From assembly GCA_037893225.1 (NCBI GenBank), contig JAZGUH010000075.1:744001-808000 (forward strand): a DNA stretch of 64,000 nucleotides, given 5' to 3'. Source of the stretch: Hippasteria phrygiana (lineage: Eukaryota; Echinodermata; Asteroidea; Valvatida; Goniasteridae). A program made the position numbers and the translations under genes. The notes beneath the pieces are model-generated. The model was not told the DNA's origin. It worked only from the letters and a program-made list of their open reading frames with translations, and ran no database searches. Of this stretch, positions 1 through 12,005 are shown piece by piece (the stretch's first letter is position 1; each line of letters begins with the position of its first letter).

Positions 1-250
1 CACGATTGCCGGTATATACATACTCACACGCACACACAAGTGTGTAAACGGGTGCAATCGGGGACCTCCTATTGTCCCTCTTTTGTTTGTACTTTTTCGG
101 AAGGCCTCCTAATATGTTTTGTACACGATTTTCAATCGTGGACCTTGACTCAATTGTGGACCCTATTGTCCTCTTTGTTAAAGGTCCACGATTTGAATAG
201 CTATACAAACGCATACTTTCCCAATACGTGCGAGGACAATGCTTTGTGAT
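1..250 (+). repeat. Dispersed repeat (CCTCCTATTGTCC family), left copy
   Basis: Shares blocks such as GACCTCCTATTG, TTTGTACACGATTT and CCCTATTGTCCTCT with 47795-48210, and in inverse orientation with about 19008-19210. No coding potential. Confidence 0.5.
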
Positions 251-303
251 TCCTATTGTTCCTTTAACATAACCCAACACCATAGACTAAGCACGTACGT
301 CTA

Positions 304-433
304 CGTGCGAGCAGCAGTGTAGCCAGGGCTGTCTCCAGTGAGGGGGAGACTGGGGGGGGGGGGGGGGGGGGGCGTGAACCCCCCCCCCCAGGCCACCCCC
401 CCCCCCCCCATTAGCTACGCCACGGCGTGCGAG
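304..433. mobile_element. hAT-like MITE with 8-bp target duplication
   Basis: CGTGCGAG occurs at 304-311 and 426-433, directly flanking a 114-bp insert. The insert starts CAGCAGTGTAGCCAG and ends TTAGCTACGCCACGG, imperfect inverted termini of hAT type. Its interior is long G and C runs, a potential hairpin/quadruplex. Confidence 0.65.
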
Positions 434-745
434 GACCGATATTAACAAAAGACTTGACGTGCGAGGACTGAAAGGTTTCTTTGTATTTCCTTTCTCCTCT
501 TGTCCTCTGAGGTATATACAGAACCTGTACACCTTTTGATGTATTTATGGGCGAAGAATTGAGGGAAGCTTATCTGAAATGAACGTTTCATTGGCGATGT
601 ATTTGTTTGCATTGGACTGTTCTTTATGTAAAAAAACAGGTTTGTTGGGGGAAAGAGGGGATTGCTCCTAAAGACCTCACCCATGTGACCAGCGTGAAAT
701 ATAAACAAATCCACCGCGTGTTGACTACCTTGGAGTAATGATCGT

Positions 746-815
746 ATTAGCCTTTTTGAGATATGGCAGACACAAAAGGGGGGGGGGGGCGCTATTTGAT
801 TTGGGTAAACTTTCT
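746..815 (+). repeat. Partial copy of the TA-flanked MITE family in an NXPE intron
   Basis: TATTAGCCTTTTTGAGATAT and GCGCTATTTGATTTGGGTA match one arm of the MITEs at 13558-13677 and 47871-48113. The equivalent copy-2 position (about 45100-45150) keeps the same fragment. Confidence 0.6.
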
Positions 816-1038
816 ATATTGCACAAAGGGTTTAAACCACGTCCTAAAACAACTTTGTAAAGGCTTGTGTTCTTTTACTCGTTGTCTTTAATCCCCATAT
901 TGATCTTCACAAGGTTGTTAACCACAGCAAAATATTATCCTCCCCTCCAATCTCCGCTACATTTTGTGCATCTGTGCTAAATATCATCAACAGTTTCTGT
1001 CATCACTAACTTTCAACACAAGTTATTGTCTTTTGCAG

Positions 1039-2079
1039 AGCCAACTGGATGAAAAAGCTTCCACAGGGACCACAAAACATCTCGATAGCAAGTAAGTGCT
1101 GCTGCTGCTGCTGTGTAGCCTATGCACTAGAATAACACTAAAGCAGTGGGCATAACTTTTGTTAAAATGACATACTAGTAAAAACATGGGGCTCTTCTTC
1201 ATAGATAAGTAAGTTATTTCTGAGCAGATGTAACTCCTTCGAATGTTTCCTGGTGTATTTTGTTCTATTACAGAATTACCAAACAGCACTCTTATCAAAA
1301 GTCAGATACCATTCTGCCAGCCCGATTCGAAGCGTCTTGTAATAAACGATGGGTTCTGGCTGGACCAAAAGTGGAACTACCTCCAATGCAAGGTCTGGAG
1401 ATGGGATGATCTAGCAGCAGTCAAGGAGTGCCTACGTCACAAGTACGTGTACATCCTCGCTGACTCCACTGTGCGGAGCTGGTACGCCGAGCTCACGAGG
1501 AAGCTGGGTTTGCCTTGGAAACATCTAGGGAAAGGCAAGTACTTACTCGTGATGGACGACTACTACGCACATATTGACTTGAACATGACTTTTCGTTTCC
1601 ATCCCCGTGTGGTGACAAAAGCTGCCCTTTCCTTGAATATGACGGTATATGAGGTGGACTTGTTGGACGGGATACCGAGTGAAGACTGCAGCAGGTATAT
1701 CTTGGTCTTTTCCCCTTGGGCTCATTACACACAGTGGACACTGGAGAGCTTCACTGAGCACGCGTTACTACTCAGAAAAGCTGTCCTGCGGTTCCGGGAG
1801 CGATGCCCGAACGTCCCTATCGTCATGAAAGGCGCTCACCCGAGGGAACACAAGGACACTCTGATGGGCGTTCAGGCAAATGATTACTCTATATGGGCGT
1901 TAGGTCACAAGTTACGGGAAATATTCCGAGATACTGGGGTATATTACTATGACGTCTGGCAGATGAATATGGCATATGGGCCAGCCAATATACACATGCC
2001 TCTGGAAGTTATCTCCGAGGAGGTAAACTGGCTGTTATCATATGTCTGCGGGCAAAGCATGCACACACCTTCTCGATGA
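1039..2079 (+). CDS. NXPE family protein, last two coding exons (gene copy 1, 5' part outside window)
   Basis: Two spliced coding exons, 1039-1091 (after TTTTGCAG, before GTAAGT) and 1274-2079 (after a CAG acceptor; stop TGA 2077-2079). Phases match the complete paralog at 30375-46400: the small exon starts with the last base of a codon and ends with the first base of the next. The large exon encodes the NXPE C-terminal PC-esterase/SGNH-like domain. It has an ILADSTVR block resembling the family GDS nucleophile motif (G replaced by A) and a terminal block with GPANIH that would hold the catalytic His. Family knowledge: NXPE proteins are type II membrane or secreted glycoproteins; human NXPE1 has been linked to sialic-acid O-acetylation in colon mucus. 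The substrate here is unknown. It is almost identical to copy 2, with one extra codon near the exon start and one near the C-terminus. An AATAAA near 2490 is a possible polyA signal. The N-terminal exons should lie upstream of position 1. Confidence 0.9.
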
Positions 2080-2541
2080 GCCTTGTTAAGTGATGACGGT
2101 GTGTAATTTTACTGAAAGGGTATTAACCACATACTGGTTGCGGTTGGGGTTATCTACTACTTTGAACAGGCATTTACTTTGAACAGTCGAGACAGCCAGT
2201 GAAACAGCACAACCAAGTCATTATTTCTGTTGGTTTACCGGGTGTACAGGCATTCGAGGGTCCAAATATTTATATTTAGCTATTTTGTTCAATCCATTTA
2301 TTACAATAATTATTTACATCTCAAAGGTACTTTAAATGAATAGCTGGCCATGTTTTTCCGATCTTCTTTGTCCGAATGAAGCAGTAAGTAATATTGAACC
2401 GATTTTAAATCCAGTGCATAGGGAGGTGTTTAAAGTCAAGACAAGGGATTATTAAAAATGGCATAAAAGGGGTAGTAGATATTTGACGGAATAAATGATC
2501 ATCTAGTGAAGAGTATATAAAGCAGGAAGCCAATGAACGAT
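2080..2541. other. 3' flank of NXPE copy 1
   Basis: Duplicated in copy 2 up to about 2230. The rest is AT-rich unique sequence with an AATAAA near 2490. I see no gene. Confidence 0.5.
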
Positions 2542-2543
2542 TA

Positions 2544-3884
2544 GTCTTGGTTCAAGACGTTGTTACGTATAATACGCGATAACCGGCCCCCGCGAGAGGG
2601 CGTTATTAGCCACGAACTATTAATAGCCACGAACCGCCAGTAACAACGTCTTGGGAATCTTGTAAAATCTCCCCCCGAAAAATGGGGGAAACTAGTGCGC
2701 ATGCGTCAATTTTGTATGAAAATGAGGAACATTTTCTCTTCACGCACGCGCACATACGAAAAAGAGCTGCCATGAAGTTGCACAATAGTCTGGTAGCTAT
2801 CTATACTACTGGCCGAAGGGGCACTGGCTGGTAAGTTCGCGATCGAAGCTTCTTGTTCTGCTTTGCATTAATTGCAGGCAGCCGGCCGGCTTTGCGCTAG
2901 CGGCTGCAGTGTTCACCGCTCGTGTTCGCATGCGACGTCTTGCAACTGTGACGATCGATGCGAGGGAGATACGACAGGTAAGGTGCCGGGCGGGACCGGG
3001 CAGGCAACCTGGGTGATGGTGTGTAATCTGCGGGAAATTACTTGTTACATGCAAGAAATACCTCTCCGTTATATTAAACCGTAGGGGCTCGGACAACTCG
3101 ACCGTTGAGACAACTCGACCGTCTTTGCGTCAAATGGGAAGACAATTAAGTCGTCCGTGGAGACAAGTCTTCCGTTGAGACAAGTCGTCCGTTGAATTGA
3201 AGTCGACTCGGAGGTAGGGGAATCGCTGCTGTCTCGGCGGGGATTCGCGTCCAGCCTCAAAGCAAACATGAGCCTGAATTTTTGTCGAATTTCACCAGTG
3301 GAGAAAACCCGCAGGAGATCTAGAGTGCGTCTCAGTATCTTTGTGAACTGTGTGACAATCGAATCACCAGAGTACGACAATCTCCGTTTTCCCCGGCCGT
3401 AAAGACTAGGGCCTCGTGATACGTGAGCTATTTGTTTTATTATTATCACGGCCTTTTTTATTTTATATCTCAATCAAATCACCTAACAAGGTCTCCTCAG
3501 CACCATTATAATATCAATTATCATATTCAGCCCCGTTAAGATTTTCTGTATATTATATTTCCATCATTCCGGAACTTTTTAGTTCATTCCCCTCGGCCCT
3601 ACCAAACAATCTAAATAGCACGGACCTGCTGTACCTTTATCTTCATATACTAACACTCCGGGGCGGTTGTAGTCAGGGGGTTAGATCTATGCATAATGCA
3701 TTTATTTATGTATTCATAATGCGCGCTGCAACATTAGGCTAAGCAGGTGCGTGCGCACAACACGGCTTCAACAAGATTCCCAAGACATTGTTACTGGCGG
3801 TTCGCGGCTGTTAAGTTTGTCGTGATAACGCCCTCTCGCGGCGACCAGTTATCGCGTATACGTAACAACGTCTTGAACCAAGAC
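2544..3884. mobile_element. Element A: TA-flanked DNA element with long, self-folding inverted ends
   Basis: Bounded by TA (2542-2543 and 3885-3886). The ends GTCTTGGTTCAAGAC and GTCTTGAACCAAGAC begin inverted repeats of about 115 bp (2544-2660 versus 3770-3884). Each end is itself a snapback: AAGACGTTGTTAC pairs with GTAACAACGTCTT about 100 bp inward. There is no transposase ORF; the interior has a short CGTTGAGACAA tandem motif near 3090-3200. TA duplication suggests Tc1/mariner-type mobilisation, but the superfamily is uncertain. Confidence 0.7.
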
Positions 3885-4315
3885 TACTGAACGATGTGCA
3901 GTGATTGCACGTATCCACCGTGCCAGCACCCGATTTCACTAAACACATCGTAACTTAAGACGCGTCGTACGGTTTACGACGCGTCGCAGCCCTGCGACGC
4001 GTCTTAGCTGCGACGCGTTCTGCGAACCATTTCACTAAACACGTCGTAAGGGCGATGCATTGCATTTTCATTTGTATGAGATATATTTCTTGGACGAGCC
4101 TAATTCTTTTCGCTCTTGAGAACTATTTTGTGTCTCAAATATTTCCGTCATCAAATAGCCGTTGTAGTCAACACGCAGCTGCGCGCGATACGCGGAAAAC
4201 GGTGAAATCAAGGTGGATGATTGGAAGAAATGTACTGTCCAAAAGTGTCATCTTTGGATGTCGTCTGCTCCCATCTTCCTTTGTTCATCAAGGTAAGTGT
4301 AGTGCATTGGTTGTT

Positions 4316-4696
4316 ATGAGATATCCTAGTGATTATCTGGATCAGAACGAGATAATTTACAGTCAGTACGAACGTAGCAAAAATGGAAAAAAGCGGTCCG
4401 AAAACTGGACACATGAAGAAGTTAGCGTTTTGTGCCAGTTCGTGCAGGAAAATGTGAATCAGCTGTTTAGAAGCAGCTGTAAGGGGAAAAAATCCAAAGC
4501 CAATGAGGAAAAAGTAAAAGTCCATTACTGGAAGAAAGCAGCACAAGTGCTGGTTGAAAATGGAGGACCCCCCCGGGACTACACAAAAATCAGGAAGAAG
4601 TGGCAGGATATGGCAAGCAAAGCAAGGGCATACCACAGAGAGATGAACAGCCCTAGGAAGTACTACATGTTGAAAATGAGCACGTTTAACAGATAA
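4316..4696 (+). CDS. Harbinger Myb/SANT-like DNA-binding protein
   Basis: About 126 aa from ATG 4316 (an in-frame start further upstream is possible; a GTAAGT at 4292 suggests a 5' exon). The ENWTHEEVSVLCQFVQEN... segment with later KKIRKKWQDMASKARAY is the trihelix Myb/SANT-like pattern of Harbinger accessory proteins, which bind transposon ends and help bring transposase to the nucleus. The stop at 4694-4696 lies only 33 bp from the convergent transposase stop. This gene is deleted in the second Harbinger copy. Confidence 0.72.
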   Translation: MRYPSDYLDQNEIIYSQYERSKNGKKRSENWTHEEVSVLCQFVQENVNQLFRSSCKGKKSKANEEKVKVHYWKKAAQVLVENGGPPRDYTKIRKKWQDMASKARAYHREMNSPRKYYMLKMSTFNR

Positions 4697-4729
4697 CAAT
4701 AACTTATAACATTTATTATTTTCTTGTAT

Positions 4730-5214
4730 TTAGAAATATCTGTTAATGAGCACGATGCGCTGGAGTCGTCCATCATGGATGTGACCTTCATATAGGAAGT
4801 CGTCATCCTCATCAGCAATGTCAGCGTCACCATCATCAAGATCCGGCTGGCCGAACTCCTTGGAGAGGTTAAACAGCACACAGCAGGCCCTGATGATAAC
4901 ACATGCCCGCCGAGGAGCCACTCTCAATCCAAGAGACAGACACGGAAATTTTCTTTTGAGTTGGCCGAATGTCTGCTCAATAACCACTCTCGACTTTCTG
5001 TCACTTCTGCAATTTGAAGGAAGGGTATGTGAATCTAGATGTAACAAAGATTAATTGAAACATACGATTCAAGTATATTCTGTTATAAGCTAGAATAAGT
5101 TGTACCTGTTGTAACGTCGTTCGGCATTTGTTGCTGGGTTCAAGATGGGGGTCATCAGCCATGGACGAAGTGCATACCCTGTATCACCAATGAGCACTCC
5201 ATTTAGTCTGCAAT

Positions 5215-5245
<31 letters not shown>

Positions 5246-7659
5246 CATACAATTAACCCTAAATCCTCCAATTTCAATACAATTTTTCACACCACCTAGG
5301 GAGTTAGGGTTAAGGACAAACAATATATTTTATTAAAGAGCAGTTGCATAATGGCCAAGCATTCTTATCCTGGGTGTCCCCTTTTAATAATGGCAGCTAA
5401 ATTAGCTTTACATGGATTGATAGCTTGATGTCAAAAAATGCATCTTACATTTTTGTTGTTGCTCTGATTAATAATTTGTGTACTTTCTTTTGTTTTAATT
5501 CTCAGACTTGGTGATTTCTGACTTACTGTCCATTGTTGAATCTCTCTCCAATGATGCTTCCATGGATGATGGCGCTGTCATGGGTACTACCAGGCCACCT
5601 GGCCACAACACTGGTTATTTTGTAGTTGGCATCACATGTGGCTTGAACATTGATGCTGTGGAACCCCTTACGATTTACGTAGAGATGTTCCGCTTCTCCC
5701 AATGGTGCTCCATACAACTTGACATGGGTGCAGTCTAATGCACCGACAACGTTTGGAAAACCGGCAATCTAAAAAAAACTCATGCTTGACTCTTGCCACA
5801 TCCTGAGGTTGTACAGGGAAGCGAATCACCCTTGGGGTTAATCTTGCCACTGCATTTGCCACTCGATGTACAATGCGGCATATTGACGGCACATTTACAT
5901 CATGCAGATCACCGTGGACAGTGTAAAATGAACCTGTGGCAAAGAACCGCAATGTTGCCAGAACTTGCATGTGAGCAGGGATTGCATTGCTGCGCTGTAA
6001 ACAAAATGATGTACATGTAGTAATAATACATTTTGATATTAAACAAATTAAATTTCAAATTTTAGTTTTGCACTTGACACTTATTTTGTAGCATTGCCAA
6101 ATTCATTCACTTTTTGCACACAAAAAATCAGTGCATGAATAATTACACTTTAATTAAAATTATATTGAGAATAAATGTGACTATTTTGTGCAATAAGCTA
6201 CATGCATAATCAGCTTAAAGGTAAATGTATTTGTTAAAACTTTTGTTTGGAGAAAAAACATCTTTTAATTGCTTCAAAGGCATGCACAGTACATCTGGTG
6301 GAACATGTTATCTAGATCTTTCATTAGTGGATAACACATGTTTTTTATTGAATAATAATTCTAAATAATTTGTAATAAAAACGAGTTTGTTATTATTACT
6401 AGCTACACGTATGTTAAAAAATATATCAATTGTCATGTTTTAGAGCTACTCTAATAGCTTTTCCCTCGTGCTTTATCTCTTTGAAACTCCTTGCCTTGTG
6501 CATGTTTTCCTCCATTGTATCACGTAGCACACAGAGAATGTCATGAGAAAGATATTTGGCTGTAGGGCCATACCAGATTTGACCTATGAAAAATATAGGA
6601 AGAATAACATGCAATGGCAGCCATTTCGAAATTTTGTTTTATTCTACCTATATTTTTTTAAAGGGCAAATCTGCGATGGCCCTTTAGCTAAATATCTTTC
6701 TCATGACATACTATGATTGTGTACCAAATTCAATGCTTTTATTATTTGATTGAACAATTTGTTTGTACCAATCTGCCAGTATGTATGGGTGGGTGTGTGT
6801 GTCATTGCATGGTTTTATCTATTTTGGGAATCGTGGGATTGACTGACTTTTATGGCGGGTTGTTGAATTATCGTGCTCTTTCATAGTGTATTTCACAGAT
6901 TGGTCATGAAGTTGCTTTCAATCTGGTAGCTTTGTCAGTGTGACTATTATTTAAGGCCGCATCCTAAACGGGGATTTACCTATTCTCCACCACACTGCAA
7001 ATAACCGCACGCGTAGCAAAAATTCCGGTTTCGGACACGGCCTAAATAAATAATTACTTCCGATAACCTCCCACGTCCACCGCCTCGTGCAGACCGTTGG
7101 TGGCGCTACATTACCAATCAACGTTTTGATGCAAGGGACCCCCTTTTCGAATTCGTACGTACACACGTAGAATGGATTTTACGCTCTTTGCCAGTAGTGA
7201 GCTCAAGATAACAGTTTGAATTGCGGTGGGTGATGCCCTCGGGAAAATCAATTCAAATGGAAAATTCGTTCGTTACAGTAGGCTAATACAACCACCATCC
7301 CACGCCCTCACCCCCCCTTTCCCCCGCCCACGCAAGTTCCCCAAAATCCCGGGGGAAAAACTTACCGTCCCCCTTCCCTAGCACTCCGCAAATTAAAAAG
7401 TCGATCGACAAAATAATTGTATAGGTATATGACAAACAAATTAAGCATTAATAATCAGCTTTCTCTGTACCTGTGTATCTGGTTGAATATTATTTTCAAC
7501 TCTTTCCAACAGCTGAACAATCCCCTCTCGTGTGAAACGGTATCTGCTGTACGTTTCCTCATCGCTTAGATTGTCTAAGGGATTACGCCTGTCTCTAAAC
7601 ACCCTCTCTCTTCTTATTGCTCTTCTAGCTTCACGTTCTGCAAGAAGCATAAGCGCCAT
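4730..7659 (-). CDS. Harbinger DDE transposase (HARBI1-like), four exons, one frameshift
   Basis: Exons on minus: 7659-7471, 5994-5527, 5207-5106 and 5006-4730. All have GT/AG borders and compatible phases, about 344 aa, matching HARBI1 length. Exon 1 is the helical N-terminus ([14 protein letters not shown]). DDE residues are visible: D in ALDCTHVKL (codon 5735-5733), D in STHDSAI (5579-5577) and E in [14 protein letters not shown] (4978-4976). [14 protein letters not shown] and NAERRYN are family hallmarks. Exon 2 is one base too long for its phases; the shift maps to an A8/T8 run at 5771-5778. Simply removing one base there would leave a TAG, so either two changes occurred or the assembly is wrong there. 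Otherwise the gene is open. Confidence 0.85.
5223..5246. repeat. (TA)n microsatellite
   Basis: An uninterrupted TATATA tract next to the splice acceptor of transposase exon 3. Confidence 0.9.
6538..6711. repeat. Inverted repeat inside the transposase intron
   Basis: TGTCATGAGAAAGATATTT at about 6539 pairs with AAATATCTTTCTCATGACA at about 6691, separated by about 130 bp. It looks like a small MITE within intron 1 of the Harbinger transposase and lies in the part missing from copy H2. Confidence 0.55.
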
Positions 7660-8039
7660 CTTTATGATTTTCTCATATATTTCATGTATTTACGACGACC
7701 CAAATACACGTCGTAACTTACGACGTGTTTCATGTCGTTGTCAAGGTATTTGCGACGCATTGAACGCATCGTAACTTTAGTGAAATGGCTTGTAAGACGC
7801 GTCGTAAGTTGCGACGCGTAACTCGTCGTAACTCGAGTTACGACGCGTCGCAGCGTTTAGTGAAATCGGGGGCTGCCCCCGATTTCACTAAACGCTAAGT
7901 TACGACTAGTCTTGGTTCCAAGACGTTACTGTCTGATACTTATCATCAACAGAGGGCGCAATTTACAGGCTGTCACCAGCGGGCGAGCGCGCGATCAATC
8001 ACGGAGTTACAGTAACGTCTTGGATATTTCTTACTTTTG

Positions 8040-10370
8040 GGGGCGGGACCCGACTATGGAAATCGTGGCTGAACATGCATCATTCATATCACGTGACTGG
8101 TCTGACCTCCATGGTTAAGTTTGACCGATTGCCCCAATTATGCAAAATGCGCCTGCGGTCGACGCGACGTGTAATATAATACCGTTTGAAAAAAAACGTG
8201 GATGTACTACTGTGTACAAAAGCCACTTGTAGGCCTACATACAATGTACATGTACATGTATTTATGTAAAATGTACATCCACATTTGAACACTGTGGATT
8301 GTATTGTATAGTGTACGTATACGTACTTGAACTTCAAGTTTGAATAACTTGGGAGTTTCTGATCTTTCTTGCTACGTCCCAGAATGAGATAATGATAATT
8401 TACCTGCAGGTGTGCACTTTAATCTGGGATGTTAATTAGCCAATGTGAATGAATAAATGCAGAATAGTCAAATTTTTAAATTATTTTTTATCAAAGATTG
8501 ATTTTTGCCAGTCTTGTTTAATTACATGTACAAACATGTGGTGCCTTTTTTTGCAGCCAGCCATGGCCAGGCCCAGTATTGTATTGGATATTTCAGTCCA
8601 GTTAGTTGCATGCACAATTTACAGGACGGTCTTTGGTCAACTTTTGACTGAAAAACGTTTTTACTCACTTTGTCTTCAAGGTGGAGCTTAAATTCATCAT
8701 TGTCTTATTTATTTATATTTATCCCAATAAAAGATTCCTCCACTAAATACATTACATTCCTACATGTGTATAGTAATCCATTATAGTAATATTTGAAAAA
8801 GTGAACATGAAGAAGAGAAGTCTGAAATAGCAAGCCCAGCAAACCACGTAAATGCAGTGGATTTAAAATCAAAGTAGATGGTTAACTTCACTCATTTATT
8901 TTAATTCTTGAGGTAAACATAATTTTTCACTGGATAAAATGTATTTCTGTAAAGATTTTAAACCATTATTGTAAAGTTACATTTATGTTAACATATACTT
9001 TACCATTGAAGGTTAGAACTGCCACAGAGTTCATCAGAAATATGAAACACACCATTTGTTACATCTCTTTTTTCATGTATTTTCAATTTCCATCCTGAAA
9101 AATTAAATTGGCAGATGTACCGGTCATTATACTACTCAGTGTAAAAAAAATCGACATTACATGTACATGTGGCATTTAAAAAAAATGTATAATACATTTA
9201 CTTCTACAAACTGGCTGGGACGTCCTCCATTCTGAAGTCTTTTTTAAGTTTGTCACCTCACATGTTTATACACCAGTGTTCTAGCTCATACAGTGTACAT
9301 GCACAATATATAATGTACATGTCATCGGGTAATACCTTCTCATAAATTGTTACCTTCACTCAAGCGCGCCTCCATGATTTGACTATGGCATGTGTGGAGA
9401 CCGGGAAAAGGGGGGGGGGGGGGGGGGTGGTTATCATGACATTTCCAAAACCAACCAACTGAAAATTTCGAAGGGGGGGGGGGGGGATTGGACACTACGC
9501 TGTTTATTATACATGTATTAATTATGGTCCATACACAAACCCAAATTTAACCCTCTTTCCGACAATTCTACTGTAATTTCCATATTTATAATTTCCAATT
9601 TATAATTACCTCCTGGTCTATTTTAATTTTTTTCTTCTGCCTGGTTTTATTGTCTAGGGGTGATCTTGTCATAAAGTGTGTGTGGGTGGAGATAATATTC
9701 CCTATCCCCACAACCCCGAAATCTATGTTTTTGCCTTCACTTATCAACACTTCTTCTTGTCGACAATTTGTTTGGGATTATATTTAACTATAAAAGTTGG
9801 GCTATTATGTACGCCGTATGTATCACCTTTTGTTAATCCTTTCTGATATGTTTTCCTTTGTACAAAAATTGTTGTTAAAACATTTTTTTGAAAATGATCA
9901 ATTATGACTGTAATGAAATCAATTGTGATGTAGTTCTTTTAACCAATATATGTACACCGACTACTGCATGTATTTTTTTTATTACATGTGGAATAGTAAC
10001 CACGTAAACACACTGGCTGTCATCAAAGGTTATAGTTCTAAATTTGCATTAGGAAGTATTAAAATGTACCTCACATGTTCACTCATCATCCGCACAAATA
10101 TTTCGTATAGGCCTACATAAAACACTTTATTTAATGTCTAAATAAACTTCAGCTGCACTACAGAAATCAGCTGCACATACTTCGCGGATTTTAACGACGC
10201 GTACGTCGTGCCCCCGACACTTCAACTTAAAATTATTTCCCACAGACATCATGACAGACTGGGTCACGCGGATCGCGCAATCTTTCATCCAAAACAATAC
10301 AACGGTCGACGCGTCGGGCCCGGGCGCGGTGAATTCAAATTTCCAGACAACACACACATATCATACACAA
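8040..10370. other. Interior of element B1, non-coding
   Basis: AT-rich, no gene seen. Collinear with copy B2 (shared AATAACTTG, CTGCAGCCAGYCATG-like block, CAGGCCCAGTATTG, GACTGGGTCACGCGGATCGC). G-runs occur at 9410-9427 and 9473-9486. Confidence 0.6.
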
Positions 10371-10577
10371 AAATATGGTGTACTATTTACGACACATCGC
10401 TTTGCCTCTTCCATACGCGACGCGACTATACGACGCGACGGCACGACGGCTGCGTTGCATCGTGCCGTCGCGTCGTGCCGTCGCCTCTTTCCCATTACTT
10501 CTGGCGTCGCGTCGTGCCGTCGTACCGTCGCGTCGTTTTTTTCTAGCTTGCAGGTTTTCTTTCCTCAACGTCGCCCC

Positions 10578-12005
10578 TTCGCGTCGCGCTTCGCGTCGCG
10601 CTTCGCGTCGCGCTTCGCGTCGCGCTTCGCGTCGCGCTTCGCGTCGCGCTTCGCGTCGCGCTTCGCGTCGCGCTTCGCGTCGCGCTTCGCGTCGCGCTTC
10701 GCGTCGCGCTTCGCGTCGCGCTTCGCGTCGCGCTTCGCGTCGCGCTTCGCGTCGCGCTTCGCGTCGCGCTTCGCGTCGCGCTTCGCGTCGCGCTTCGCGT
10801 CGCGCTTCGCGTCGCGCTTCGCGTCGCGCCTCGCGTCGCGCCTCGCGTCGCGCCTCGCGTCGCGCCTCGCGTCGCGCCTCGCGTCGCGCCTCGCGTCGCG
10901 CCTCGCGTCGCGCCTCGCGTCGCGCCTCGCGTCGCGCCTCGCGTCGCGCCTCGCGTCGCGCCTCGCGTCGCGCCTCGCGTCGCGCCTCGCGTCGCGCCTC
11001 GCGTCGCGCCTCGCGTCGCGCCTCGCGTCGCGCCTCGCGTCGCGCCTCGCGTCGCGCCTCGCGTCGCGCCTCGCGTCGCGCCTCGCGTCGCGCCTCGCGT
11101 CGCGCCTCGCGTCGCGCCTCGCGTCGCGCCTCGCGTCGCGCCTCGCGTCGCGCCTCGCGTCGCGCCTCGCCTCGCGCCGCGCCTCGCGCCGCGCCTCGCG
11201 CCGCGCCGCGCCTCGCGCCGCGCCTCGCGCCGCGCCTCGCGTCGCGCTTCGCGTCGCGCGTCGCGCTTCGCGTCGCGTCGCGCTTCGCGTCGCGCGTCGC
11301 GTCGCGCTTCGCGTCGCGCGTCGCGTCGCGCTTCGCGTCGCGCTTCGCGTCGCGCTTCGCGTCGCGCTTCGCGTCGCGCTTCGCGTCGCGCTTCGCGTCG
11401 CGCTTTGCGTCGCGCTTTGCGTCGCGCTTTGCGTCGCGCTTCGCGTCGCGCTTCGCGTCGCGCTTCGCGTCGCGCTTCGCGTCGCGCTTCGCGTCGCGCT
11501 TCGCGTCGCGCTTCGCGTCGCGCTTCGCGTCGCGCTTCGCGTCGCGCTTCGCGTCGCGCTTCGCGTCGCGCTTCGCGTCGCGCTTCGCGTCGCGCTTCGC
11601 GTCGCGCTTCGCGTCGCGCTTCGCGTCGCGCGTCGCGCGTCGCGCGTCGCGCTTCGCGCTTCGCGCTTCGCGCTTCGCGCTTCGCGCTTCGCGCTTCGCG
11701 TCGCGCTTCGCGCGTCGCGCTTCGCGCGTCGCGCTTCGCGTCGCGCTTCGCGTCGCGCTTCGCGTCGCGCTTCGCGTCGCGCTTCGCGTCGCGCTTCGCG
11801 TCGCGCTTCGCGTCGCGCTTCGCGTCGCGCTTCGCGTCGCGCTTCGCGTCGCGCTTCGCGTCGCGCTTCGCGTCGCGCTTCGCGTCGCGCTTCGCGTCGC
11901 GCTTCGCGTCGCGCTTCGCGTCGCGCTTCGCGTCGCGCTTCGCGTCGCGCTTCGCGTCGCGCTTCGCGTCGCGCTTCGCGTCGCGCTTCGCGTCGCGCTT
12001 CGCGT
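10578..12005. repeat. 12-bp CpG-rich minisatellite, about 119 units
   Basis: Unit CGCGCTTCGCGT, with a central block of the variant CGCGCCTCGCGT (about 10829-11168), a scrambled zone (11169-11335), and a further scrambled zone near 11631-11735. Because 12 is a multiple of 3 and no unit contains a stop, several frames are open for 500-600 codons; these are not genes. The array lies inside the left TIR of element C; the right TIR has only CGTCGCCCGTCG there. Confidence 0.95.

Larger units (their letters stand above)
520..2230 (+). repeat. Segmental duplication, copy 1 (paralogous to 44920-46650)
   Basis: Not only the exons but also the introns and flanks of the two NXPE gene ends align (shared blocks: TCTGAAATGAACGTTTCATT, AAGACCTCACCCATGTGACC, TGTGCATCTGTGCTAAATAT). 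Homology continues into the 3' flank (TTTGAACAGGCATTTACTTT). This indicates a fairly recent head-to-tail duplication. Confidence 0.85.
3927..7872. mobile_element. PIF/Harbinger transposon, copy H1, nearly complete
   Basis: Ends CACCCGATTTCACTAAAC (left) and GTTTAGTGAAATCGGGGG (right). Subterminal regions are packed with ACGACGCGTCG-type repeats. It contains the two diagnostic Harbinger genes, a DDE transposase on minus and a Myb/SANT-like protein on plus, arranged convergently. CWG trinucleotides flank it (CAG 3924-3926, CTG 7873-7875), the target type reported for animal Harbingers. Confidence 0.88.

Noticed and set aside
4055..4315. N-terminal extension of the Myb/SANT-like ORF
   Set aside because: The upstream frame has no domain character and contains a good GTAAGT donor, so the likely coding start is ATG 4316 or an upstream spliced exon.
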